Shown: positions 23,409-31,027 of the stretch, in pieces | Layout of the letters: the number at the start of each line of letters is the position of its first letter | Position numbering within the stretch: the first letter of the stretch is position 1 | From: Prevotellaceae bacterium UBA6398 | GTDB lineage: Bacteria > Bacteroidota > Bacteroidia > Bacteroidales > Bacteroidaceae | Length of the DNA stretch: 39,690 nucleotides | Reading direction: 5' to 3' | NCBI GenBank assembly: GCA_002437495.1 | Contig: DJQA01000008.1 | Span: 196,432-236,121 of the forward strand | Translations under genes and position numbers: made by a program | The notes under the pieces: model-generated | Database searches by the model: none | What the model saw: only the letters and a program-made list of their open reading frames with translations | Told to the model about the DNA's origin: nothing

Positions 23409-24404
23409 TTATGCTTTGCATAGAGTTTCTATATTTGCGCGTATCTTCTCCCACGTATTTTCCGCAAGAGTTGTGCCGGTTATCTGTATAACCGCCGTTG
23501 AAAGCAGCGTTCCTGCCTTTAGGCACACTTCGAGCGGGGATCCGGCGGTGAAGGCATACATAAAGCCTGCGGTGAAGAAGTCTCCCGCCGCCGTGGTGTC
23601 GACAACTTTTTCAACCTTCCCCGCATCGCAGGATGCAAAGCCGCCCGGCGCAGTATTCGAGCGGGCTATGCTGCCGCGCGCGCCGAGCTTCACAACCACG
23701 GTGTCGCACATCGAGGCGATTTTCTCAAGCGATTTCTCCGGTTCAAGCCCCGTGAAGGCACGGCTCTCCTCTTCGTTGGCAAATACAATGTCAACGCTTT
23801 CGTCCACAAGCTTCGTAAAATATTCCCTGTCTGCCTCCACAATGTTGTAGCTCGCCATGTCGAGACACACCTTAATGCCGAGTTTTTTTGCAATCTCCAC
23901 GGCACGGTTCATCAGCGCGTGGTTCTGCACCAAATATCCTTCAAGATAAAGGTATTCATATCCCCGCATCATTTCCTCGTCCAAATCCTCCGGCTCAAGC
24001 GAAGCCGCCGCGCCGAGGAACGTTCCGAAAGTCCGCTGTCCGTCGGGCGTTATAAAAGTAGATGCAACGCCGGTTGGCATGGCCGCATGGCGCAAGCACA
24101 CACTCACCCCCACGTCGGTCATTGCGCCGGAGTAGAAGCATCCGTTTTCATCATCGCCCACCTTACCTATGAACCCCGGGTTGCGTCCAAGGTGCGCCAG
24201 CGCCAGCATGGCGTTGGAAGCCGAGCCACCCAAAGCACGCGAAGGATTAAGTACGCGCATGCTTTCGCTCACCTTGCCATAACGTTTTTCGTCTATAAGC
24301 TGCATCGAACCTTTCGGCAGGTTCATTGCCGCAAGCATACCATCGTCCTCAATATGCACCAATGCGTCAACCAGCGCATTGCCCATGCCTATGATTTTGT
24401 CCAT
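23409..24404 (-). CDS. PfkB-family carbohydrate/adenosine kinase
   Basis: The 331-residue ribokinase-like enzyme opens MDKIIGMGNALVDALVHI, contains the substrate-binding GGSASNAMLALAHLG (about 59-73) and the PfkB signature 2, DTTAAGDFFTAGF (about 268-280), with the catalytic Asp in AGD. Close Bacteroidota relatives are often called adenosine kinase, and the GNALVDALV opening fits, but a sugar substrate cannot be excluded. Its promoter lies within the left direct repeat that flanks the R-M system. It heads the operon with the S41 protease and GNAT gene. Confidence 0.9.
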   Translation of the reverse strand: MDKIIGMGNALVDALVHIEDDGMLAAMNLPKGSMQLIDEKRYGKVSESMRVLNPSRALGGSASNAMLALAHLGRNPGFIGKVGDDENGCFYSGAMTDVGVSVCLRHAAMPTGVASTFITPDGQRTFGTFLGAAASLEPEDLDEEMMRGYEYLYLEGYLVQNHALMNRAVEIAKKLGIKVCLDMASYNIVEADREYFTKLVDESVDIVFANEEESRAFTGLEPEKSLEKIASMCDTVVVKLGARGSIARSNTAPGGFASCDAGKVEKVVDTTAAGDFFTAGFMYAFTAGSPLEVCLKAGTLLSTAVIQITGTTLAENTWEKIRANIETLCKA

Positions 24405-24422
24405 TGTGTCAGAATTTTAGTG

Positions 24423-24430
24423 CAAAGATA
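24423..24430 (-). promoter_or_regulatory. -7 promoter motif TATCTTTG for the PfkB-family kinase operon
   Basis: The octamer fits TAnnTTTG, 18 bp before the start codon, giving a short leader. It lies in a 19-nt string (AGTGCAAAGATAATGAAAA, 24419-24437) that is identical at 30183-30201 upstream of mod. Confidence 0.55.
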
Positions 24431-24550
24431 ATGAAAACAGCGGTAATATCGCGGCGGCGGATTGCGATGCGGTTCATGCAATATATGTAGGGGCGTATGG
24501 CACACGTCTTTGCGGAGGATAATTTATTGATTAATCGTATGTTGTATATA

Positions 24551-24661
24551 TGTAGGGGCGTATGGCATACGCCCTGAATTGCGCCGATTATGCAATTTAT
24601 CGGGGCAGCTTGCATCGCGGTTCATGCGGCGCGTTTTGGGCGTATGCCATACGCCCCTACA
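24551..24661 (+). repeat. Complete family A (BIME-like) element
   Basis: Both arms are intact: TGTAG followed by GGGCGTATGGCATACGCCC at the left, and GGGCGTATGCCATACGCCC followed by CTACA at the right. The pair is inverted, and each arm is itself a hairpin with a GTAG head, the layout of two REPs in a BIME. Length is 111 bp. Confidence 0.85.
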
Positions 24662-24783
24662 ATTCCCGCATTCTCTTTTTTGTATGTGCTCACAACATCT
24701 TCCACGCAGCCGCATCCGTTGCACCACACAATTACCCGCGTCCGGCCGTTATCGTTACCGCGCTGTTGCGTATTCCGCCGCCG
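24662..24783 (+). repeat. Family C repeat, copy 1
   Basis: About 122 bp between two A elements, containing CGCATTCTCTTTTTTGTATG, a CTTCCACGCAGCC stretch and GGCCGTTATCGTTACCGCG. Two further copies lie at about 30426-30546 and 30657-30777, again between A arms. I see no coding potential or known structure. Confidence 0.75.
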
Positions 24784-24892
24784 CTGGGGCGTATGGCATA
24801 CGCCCTGAATTGCGCGGATTGGCAATGTCGCGACGGAGGTTTGCGGCGCGGCTCATGCGACCAAATACAGGGCGTATGCCATACGCCCCTAC
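24784..24892 (+). repeat. Family A element next to B7
   Basis: The left arm has lost part of its GTAG head (GCTGGGGCGTATGG), while the right arm is intact and ends CCCCTACA. The interior is closest to the element at 30314-30425, whereas the element at 24551-24661 is closest to that at 30546-30656, so the order differs between the two blocks. Confidence 0.8.
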
Positions 24893-24920
24893 AATTGGCG
24901 CGAAACCAATATCGCTAAAA

Positions 24921-25018
24921 ATACATTTGACGTAGGAAAAACTATGTCCGATGTAATTCAAATTACATCAGACCTTTTTTTCGCTGTTGCAAACATCTGC
25001 TAACCAAATTCCTACAAA
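24921..25018 (+). repeat. Family B array with three units, copy B7
   Basis: Units start at 24921, 24942 and 24963: one 21-bp unit is missing. The middle unit joins the left half of a unit 2 to the right half of a unit 3 (TATGTCCGATGTAATTCAAA). The last two units can form an 11-bp stem with one mismatch and a 6-nt loop, directly followed by CTTTTTTT, which is terminator-like. The tail sites start at 24987 and 25012. The T-run faces the 3' end of res. Confidence 0.85.
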
Positions 25019-25062
25019 AGCATTTCGAAATCATACAAATCTCCGGTAACCGGCGGTATAAA

Positions 25063-28041
25063 TTAAACTGCATCGGTATCCGTTTTTTGCCCGAGCAACG
25101 AGCTTATTATCGCGAGCATTTTGGTGTTGTTTGTCTGCTCCTTGAAACTCACATTGAAGCCATCGTCCTTTAACTGCTCAAAGAACTTCCGGGCGCAGTC
25201 TATCTTCATTTTCTCCACAATGCGCAGCGCGTCCCCGCTGTTAACTCCCTTGGTCTCGACAACTATGTTCATTTCGTCCTTGCCGTCCTTGCGTTTCACC
25301 ACATACATGAAGTCGGGACTATATGTGCCGTCCAATGTGGGTATTGCCACGCTCCGGCGGGGGATTTTGCCATACACCACAATTTCGTCGCACTTGGTTT
25401 TTATGTCCTCGCGCTCCAAATCGGAATCGTATGCTATCGTGTCGTAAAGGTATCGCGGCGCGGGGTCGCCATGCTCCACATACACGCCTATGTTTCCCGT
25501 GGGGATTTCGTCGCGCAGCTTTCCGTTGATGTCGGTGAGCGAGGTTTCGCGCGACTTGTAATCTGCCTGCCTGTACCTTACAAGTCCGGTTATGTTTTTC
25601 GCCTTCCATCCGTTGAACTTCTCTATGAAGCGCGTCATTGATTCCTCGTTGATTAATCCGGGAGCGTACCTGTGGGTGGAGAAATACTTGGCTATAACTT
25701 TGTGTACGGTCTTTATTGGCAGGGATGTGGCTTCGTTTATGCGCCGCAGGAACGCGCCGTAGGGCAAACCCTTGCCGCCCGTGCGGTATTGCGTCTCGCT
25801 TTCGTGAACCACGGTTGCCGTGCCGTCTTTGGCTGACACCACATCGCAGTGAGCCGTCATGGTTGGCGCGGCAAACACTTCATCGCTGATGCTGAAGCCT
25901 TCCTCTATTTTCCTTGTAAGATTGCCGTCGAAAAATATTATGTACTTGCGGTTGAGAATGCGCCACAGCCTTTCCAGCTCCTTGTATCTCTCCCTGCGTA
26001 TCCTGATGCCGGTTGGCTGTTTCTTGTTGTCGTTCCTCACTTTGTCGCTCCCAACCCACGCCGTGTTAAACTCGGGATATTCGGCGTTTAGCTGCGCAAA
26101 ATTTTCAAGGTTCACCTTTTTGTTTATGTCAACAAAGTCTTTTTGCAGAAGCTCCGCAAACAGATGTTTTTCGTTAGTGTCTCGTATTTCCGCCACTTTC
26201 TTTAACAGGTCTTCGCTTATGCACAGTTCCGCGCCGGCAAGATTGTCGCCGTTAATCTCGGCAATGAGTTTGTTTGCGAAGTCAGCCTCCCTGAAGTCCA
26301 CAATGTAGTGCAGCATAAAGCTTTCGTCGCTAATGCGGTTGCCGTATTCGTCCACCGGCAGCCGCAACCCGCGCCCCACTTCCTGCAACTTGCTCGTCTC
26401 GCTTCCGCTTGAGCGCAGTTTTGCAATGGTGAACACGTTGGGGTTGTCCCACCCCTCCTTGAGCGTCCACTTTGAAAACAAAAACCTGCGCACGTTCCAT
26501 GAGCCGTCATCGTTGCGGAATTGCAGCAAGTGCTTTTTGTTTCGCAAAATGTCGTCAACCTCGCGCGCCACAGCCTCATTCTTGTCGCCGTTGTCCCGGG
26601 CGAAATATCCCGCCGAGCATTCCCCTATGTTGTCCAGGCTCGCCTGCAAAAACTGCGCATAGTCCTGCGAGTTTTCCGCCGTGTTCGCGATTTCCTGTTC
26701 CAGCCTTTCGCGCAAAAGCCTATCGAACGTGTTGCGCAGCCAAGCGTTATTGCCTTCGCCTTCGCCGCGGAACGACGCTATGTCGTCAATGAAAAACAGC
26801 GCGAGTGTCTTTATTTTCTGCGTGCGCATGAAGTTGGTGCGCTCAGTCTCGAAATGCCGTTGTATTGCAAGGCGCATCATTCCCTCTTGATAGGGTGTGG
26901 AATAAATGTCAACGTCAAACTCCTCGCCCTTGTGCTTCTCCTGTCCGTTTGAAAGCACAACCATGCCACTGCCAATGCCGTTGATTATTATTCCGCCCAT
27001 TTCGGGGGATATTTCGCCCAGCGAGTCGCCCTTGTAAAGCGTTAACCTTTTTGTGCCGCTGCTTGTGATGTGGGCGAAAACCGCCGAGTTTCTCCCTTGG
27101 GTTGACACCAGGCGTATTTTCTCGCTCTTGCGGCTCAGCGGCTCGAAATGGTTTTTTGCCACGCCCTTTACGAGATTTTCGTTGAAGGCTTGAAAAGCGT
27201 TGAGGTTGTAGAGCAGGTTTTGGTAGTCCTTTGCCTTTCGCCGCACTCCCTTTGCCTTTTCGTCCACTTCGGGGAACGTTGCCCCGAAACGTATTATGCA
27301 CTGCGGTTGAATGCGCTCGCGTATTACGCCGAACGTTTTCCCGCCCTGCTTGAAGCGGTGCGGCTCGTCGATTATAAGGAAAGGGCGCGTGGCTTTCAGA
27401 GCGTCGAGCGGACAGTAATAGCCCTCGATTGTCTGGTCGTAGTCGCGGCCGAGCATCTTTGCCTTGCTGTCGGAAATGAGCGCCGCGTTGACAAGAAGAA
27501 CGTATATGCGGTTTGAAATCTGATGCGAGCCGCCCACAAACTCCCTGACCTCGGAGGGGAAAAGCCGCTTGCCGTTTTTCGGCTGCTGCGCGGTGAGCAC
27601 GCACAAGTCAATGTTGGCATCGTAGCCGCAATCGTCCTTGAAATGGTGTCTCACGTCGGGGTCGCCCATAAACGACCTTGCGCCCTCCTTGATTGCGAGC
27701 GTGGGCACGGCAACTATGAACTTGTTCACGCCATACAGTTTGTGCAGCTCGTATATGGCGTGTGTGTAAACGTATGTCTTGCCTGTGCCGGTCTCCATCT
27801 TGATGTCGAGGTTCAACGTGGCTTGCGGCGCGGAAAACACGCGGGCGTCCGCCGGCACATTAAGCTCCTTTTCATCCTGTATGGCTCTGATGTTGCGCCC
27901 TATCGCCTCGTCGTGTAGCGGTATCAAGGGGTTTTCGCACATTGCCGCAGGCCTTTCAAACGCCACGCCTTGAAAAACGCGCGTTATGGCGTCCACGGCC
28001 CGCTGCTGGTGCTTCAAGCCCCTTTGGTATTTGATTTCCAT
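25063..28041 (-). CDS. res: Type III restriction endonuclease subunit
   Basis: The 992-residue subunit cleaves DNA after ATP-driven communication between two Mod-bound sites. The helicase-like motor shows Walker A ETGTGKT (83-89), the DEPH box in LIIDEPHRF (near 220) and motif VI EVGRGLRLP (about 550-560). The C-terminal PD-(D/E)xK nuclease is visible as SPDFMYVV followed by VVETKG (about 920-950). The catalytic motifs look intact and there is no internal stop. It begins 3 bp after the mod stop, so the two subunits are cotranscribed. Base composition is like that of neighbouring genes, unlike the middle of mod. Confidence 0.93.
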   Translation of the reverse strand: MEIKYQRGLKHQQRAVDAITRVFQGVAFERPAAMCENPLIPLHDEAIGRNIRAIQDEKELNVPADARVFSAPQATLNLDIKMETGTGKTYVYTHAIYELHKLYGVNKFIVAVPTLAIKEGARSFMGDPDVRHHFKDDCGYDANIDLCVLTAQQPKNGKRLFPSEVREFVGGSHQISNRIYVLLVNAALISDSKAKMLGRDYDQTIEGYYCPLDALKATRPFLIIDEPHRFKQGGKTFGVIRERIQPQCIIRFGATFPEVDEKAKGVRRKAKDYQNLLYNLNAFQAFNENLVKGVAKNHFEPLSRKSEKIRLVSTQGRNSAVFAHITSSGTKRLTLYKGDSLGEISPEMGGIIINGIGSGMVVLSNGQEKHKGEEFDVDIYSTPYQEGMMRLAIQRHFETERTNFMRTQKIKTLALFFIDDIASFRGEGEGNNAWLRNTFDRLLRERLEQEIANTAENSQDYAQFLQASLDNIGECSAGYFARDNGDKNEAVAREVDDILRNKKHLLQFRNDDGSWNVRRFLFSKWTLKEGWDNPNVFTIAKLRSSGSETSKLQEVGRGLRLPVDEYGNRISDESFMLHYIVDFREADFANKLIAEINGDNLAGAELCISEDLLKKVAEIRDTNEKHLFAELLQKDFVDINKKVNLENFAQLNAEYPEFNTAWVGSDKVRNDNKKQPTGIRIRRERYKELERLWRILNRKYIIFFDGNLTRKIEEGFSISDEVFAAPTMTAHCDVVSAKDGTATVVHESETQYRTGGKGLPYGAFLRRINEATSLPIKTVHKVIAKYFSTHRYAPGLINEESMTRFIEKFNGWKAKNITGLVRYRQADYKSRETSLTDINGKLRDEIPTGNIGVYVEHGDPAPRYLYDTIAYDSDLEREDIKTKCDEIVVYGKIPRRSVAIPTLDGTYSPDFMYVVKRKDGKDEMNIVVETKGVNSGDALRIVEKMKIDCARKFFEQLKDDGFNVSFKEQTNNTKMLAIISSLLGQKTDTDAV

Positions 28042-28044
28042 TTG

Positions 28045-29916
28045 TCAGTATCTTATGTGGAGTTCCGCCTTGAGGTGTTTCGCGCCGTCGTGAAGCATCC
28101 TGAGGTTTGAGCGCAGCATCTCGGTCTGCCCGTAGTTGAAGCTGTAGCCGAACGCCACAATCTCGGTTGGGTTGAATGCGGGATCGTTTCCGTATTTCTC
28201 GATGAGGGCAACCATGGCGCTGTTGTCGAAATCCCCGCCCTCGAGCAGATAGATGTGCCTTCCTATGGTGTAGGCGGTGTATTTGGCAAGGCGGAGTTCC
28301 TGCGGCTTGGCTGTAAGCCCGTAACCGTCGCCCACGAGCCACGTTGCCAGCACTGTTTCCCTGCCGAACGTTTTCAGTATGTCGTCATCGGTGAGTGCGG
28401 CGTGCGGGTCGAACTTCTCCAGACGGTCGAGCGTGTTGTGCGCCACACTGTGCAATGTGAAATGTTTGAAGCCCAAATCCATTTTCCCGGCAAAGAGCGG
28501 ATTTTCCCCGCGTATCTTTTCCGCCGCCCTTCTGATGCGCTCCATGCCTATCTGGTCTATTGTGGCATAGCCCGCGTTCCGCGCCGGAGAACCTTGCGGC
28601 GTAGCCTCGGGAAGCTGAACCATTATGAATTTGCGCCTACCCTTGTCGGCAGCGTTCAACTGCATCACCGCCTGGGCTGTGGTTGCGCTCCCCGAAAAGA
28701 AGTCAAGGATAATATCGTTTTCTTTCGTATTTAATAATGCCTGAATGAGCTTTATGGGCTTCGGAGAAGAAAAATAATCAGCAGGAAATAAGTCTGTAAA
28801 ATTTGCTTTGCCTGTCCGGGTTCTGCCAAAACGCTCATCAATCAGCAAACTCCTAAAAAGGGCGGCATCCTTCTTATAGTTTTTGGTATATACGCAGCCA
28901 TTTTTGAAAACCAATTCGTCATATTTTTCCTTTACTGTCTTTTTCCCCCAGCGCCATCTTGCCACTTTATTTTTGGGGTCTTTATGAAAAACACGGTATT
29001 CTTTTCCATCTGGGCCTATTATTGGAAAATCCAACGATTCCTCATATCCCAAATTTTGCTTATCCAACCTGTCTAACGCGTATTCTCCTTTTTCATCCTT
29101 GCAATTATAAGAAGTTGTAACCTTTGCCTCTTTGTCAATAAACTTACCCAAACAATTTACATCGTGTCCATAACAAAGAACATATTCATGGTCAATTGCA
29201 ACAAATTTACTGTCGTTTGCGCCACCGCTTTTGCTCTTCCAGATAAATTGCGCCACGAAGTTTTCCTCGCCGAAAATGGAATCGCAGAGCAGCTTCAGGT
29301 TAGCCTGTTCATTGTCGTCGATGGAAATGAAAATCACTCCGTCGTCGGTCAGAAGATCCCGCGCAAGAAACAGGCGCGACGCCATGAAGGTGAGCCACGC
29401 CGAGTGAGAGGAGGAACGGCGCGAGGTGAGGTCGAGGATGCGCTCCGCCCTCTCCTCGTCCACCCCAAGACGCTGTTCGAGCTGAGCCGCCGTGAAGTTG
29501 AAACTGTCGCTATATACAAAACCGTCGTTGCCCGTGTTGTAGGGTGGGTCTATGTAAATGCACTTCACGCTGTTGCTGTAGGATTTCAGCAGGTGCTTCA
29601 GCGCGTCGAGGTTGTCGCCCGTGATGTAAACGTTTTCGCTCGCGGCGTTTTCGGGCTTGGAGTTGTGCGCCCCATCGGGCACAACTATCGTCTCTGTGTC
29701 GGTCGCGGCAATAAGGTTTGCGTAGTTCCTGCCCAAAAAGTCCAGGCCGTAGCCCTCGTGCGTGGCGGGGACTTCGGCGGATATAAGGTTTTGGAATTTC
29801 TGCAGGTCGAAGTTACCGTTTTTGTCAAAGCATTGCGGAAAATCCCTGTGGAGCTTTTCAAGCGTTCCGCCGCATGGCGTGGCGGATTCGTTTTTATGGA
29901 TTATGTCTTTTATCAT
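28045..29916 (-). CDS. mod: Type III DNA methyltransferase subunit
   Basis: The 623-residue subunit recognises the target and methylates adenine at N6 for the mod-res system. Motif order is of the beta class: motif IV DPPY (123-126, in YIDPPYNTG) precedes the SAM-binding motif I DFFSGSATTA (about 400-410). The segment between them, about residues 235-392 (28740-29210), is the expected target-recognition region and is clearly AT-richer than the flanks, a sign of domain replacement. The start at 29916 (MIKDIIHKN) is chosen over 29958 because the extra 14 residues have no family look; this is a moderate choice. The leader holds possible attenuation structures. No simple repeat tract for phase variation was seen. 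Confidence 0.92.
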   Translation of the reverse strand: MIKDIIHKNESATPCGGTLEKLHRDFPQCFDKNGNFDLQKFQNLISAEVPATHEGYGLDFLGRNYANLIAATDTETIVVPDGAHNSKPENAASENVYITGDNLDALKHLLKSYSNSVKCIYIDPPYNTGNDGFVYSDSFNFTAAQLEQRLGVDEERAERILDLTSRRSSSHSAWLTFMASRLFLARDLLTDDGVIFISIDDNEQANLKLLCDSIFGEENFVAQFIWKSKSGGANDSKFVAIDHEYVLCYGHDVNCLGKFIDKEAKVTTSYNCKDEKGEYALDRLDKQNLGYEESLDFPIIGPDGKEYRVFHKDPKNKVARWRWGKKTVKEKYDELVFKNGCVYTKNYKKDAALFRSLLIDERFGRTRTGKANFTDLFPADYFSSPKPIKLIQALLNTKENDIILDFFSGSATTAQAVMQLNAADKGRRKFIMVQLPEATPQGSPARNAGYATIDQIGMERIRRAAEKIRGENPLFAGKMDLGFKHFTLHSVAHNTLDRLEKFDPHAALTDDDILKTFGRETVLATWLVGDGYGLTAKPQELRLAKYTAYTIGRHIYLLEGGDFDNSAMVALIEKYGNDPAFNPTEIVAFGYSFNYGQTEMLRSNLRMLHDGAKHLKAELHIRY

Positions 29917-29982
29917 CGGGCGCGGGTTTTGTGCCTTGCCCGAATTCCGCCAAACCAAAGGCGCGAACCTTCTGGCTTGACT

Positions 29983-30098
29983 TCAGTTGAGGGATTGGAC
30001 GCCCTGCGGCACAGAAAAGCACAAAAAGTCCGCGCCCTAAGCGCGAACTGTTGCATGCTTATCCTCATGCCTTTTGAAAGTGTCCAATTTTCAACTGA
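29983..30098 (-). promoter_or_regulatory. Structured leader of mod with attenuator-like hairpin
   Basis: On the minus strand an outer imperfect inverted repeat (TCAGTTGA...ATTGGAC, 30098-30082 and 30000-29983) encloses a smaller hairpin, CGCGC-TTAGG-GCGCG (30045-30031), followed by GAC and TTTTT (30027-30023). This resembles an intrinsic terminator inside the 5' leader, about 110 bp before the mod start. Function is inferred only. Confidence 0.35.
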
Positions 30099-30186
30099 GA
30101 GAATAAGAGCAAAAGCCCTGTTTGTTAATATTTTATGTTATTGCAGTTCTGTTTCTGTTTGTTGTTTGTTTGTTGATTGCGCAGTG

Positions 30187-30194
30187 CAAAGATA
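30187..30194 (-). promoter_or_regulatory. -7 promoter motif TATCTTTG, probable mod-res promoter
   Basis: The octamer fits TAnnTTTG. It lies 270 bp before the mod start, in the 19-nt string shared with the promoter of the PfkB-family kinase gene. If used, it gives a leader of about 260 nt. Confidence 0.45.
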
Positions 30195-30373
30195 ATGAAA
30201 AGGCGGCAATACTGCGGCGGCTGTTTGCGATGCGATTCATGCAATAATGCACAAGGCGTATGCAAAATGCCTTTGTGGAGGATAATTTATTGATTGACCG
30301 TATGCTGTATATATGTAGGGGCGTATGGCATACGCCCTGAATTGCGCGGATTGGCAATGTCGCGGCGGAGGTT

Positions 30374-30796
30374 TGCGGCGCGGCTCGGGCGGCGGTGTAC
30401 AGGGCGTATGCCATACGCCCCTACAATTCGCGCATTCTCTTTTTTGTATGTGCGCACAACATCTTCCACGCAGCCGCATCCGTTGCACCACACAATAACC
30501 CGCGTCCGGCCGTTATCGTTACCGCGCTGTTGCGTATTCCGCCGCCGTAGGGGCGTATGGCATACGCCCGAATTGCGCGGATTATGCAATTTATCGGGGC
30601 AGCTTGCGGCGCGGCTCGGGCGGCGGTGTACAGGGCGTATGCCATACGCCCCTACAATTCGCGCATTCTCTTTTTTGTATGTGCGCACAACATCTTCCAC
30701 GCAGCCGCATCCGTTGCATCACACGATAACCCGCGTCCGGCCGTTATCGTTACCGCGCTGTTGCGTATTCCGCCGCCGTAGGGGCGTATGGCATAC
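30374..30796 (+). repeat. Tandem duplication with 231-bp period
   Basis: Positions 30374-30565 recur at 30605-30796 with few differences, a direct tandem duplication with a 231-bp offset that comprises the right half of an A element, a C repeat and the left arm of the next A. This accounts for the extra A-C module relative to the left block. Confidence 0.8.
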
Positions 30797-30805
30797 ACCC
30801 CTACA
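30777..30805 (+). repeat. Fused single REP with GTAG heads on both sides
   Basis: A lone hairpin, GTAGGGGCGTATGGCATACA then CCCCTACA, has the outer heads of both arms around a single core, as if the interior of an A element had been deleted by recombination between its arms. Confidence 0.7.
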
Positions 30806-30832
30806 ATTGGCGCGAAACCAATATCGCTAAAA

Positions 30833-30952
30833 ATACATTTGACGTAGGAAAAACTATGTCCGATGTAGAAAAAATTACATCAGACATAATTCAAATTATA
30901 TCAGACCTTTTTTTGCCCACTTGCAACGCTCTGAAAACCATTTCCTTACGAA
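30833..30952 (+). repeat. Family B 21-bp-unit array, copy B8
   Basis: Units start at 30833, 30854, 30875 and 30896, and the T-run ends at 30914. Unit 1 contains TACATTTG. Units 2 and 3 are inverted copies with one mismatch. The tail sites start at 30921 and 30946. The T-run faces the 3' end of the Fur-family gene. Confidence 0.85.
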
Positions 30953-31027
30953 ATTATCCCAAAACAATCTATTATCGCTGGTTTTCAGACATTTACTGTT
31001 TTTGCTTCACTCTTTAAGCCGGGCTTT

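Larger units (their letters stand above)
24419..24981 (+). repeat. Left direct-repeat block flanking the type III R-M system
   Basis: This block matches 30183-30914 in the same orientation. Its order is: shared promoter string, a mutated A arm (24486-24508), AGGATAATTTATTGATT, A element (24551-24661), C repeat (24662-24783), A element (24784-24892), short linker and B7. No gene is supported in 24431-25062; frames there translate the REP sequence. Confidence 0.8.
30183..30914 (+). repeat. Right direct-repeat block flanking the type III R-M system
   Basis: Same order and orientation as 24419-24981 but with an extra A-C module: shared promoter string, decayed A arm (near 30255-30275), AGGATAATTTATTGATT, A (30314-30425), C (30426-30546), A (30546-30656), C (30657-30777), fused REP arm (30777-30805), short linker, B8. 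No gene is supported between the mod start and the fur stop. Confidence 0.8.

Noticed and set aside
24562..24935. Open frames across the repeat blocks (also near 3827-4113, 7617-7949, 14047-14350, 30133-30830) encoding short proteins with strings such as GRMPYAPT or GVWHTP.
   Set aside because: The same peptide strings occur at every A element, on both strands and in several frames, so they are translations of the REP palindrome, not genes.
28045..29916. Phase variation of mod by simple sequence repeats.
   Set aside because: No homopolymer or short tandem repeat tract long enough for slippage was seen in the coding region.
29164..30195. A 343-codon plus-strand frame antisense to the start of mod.
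   Set aside because: The mod methyltransferase motifs are on the opposite strand; this frame is low in recognisable features and runs into the leader.
24419..30914. A complete transposon or integrative element carrying the R-M genes.
   Set aside because: No transposase, integrase, relaxase or tRNA-end attachment site was seen; the flanks are direct repeats of a dispersed family, so recombination between repeats is the simpler view.
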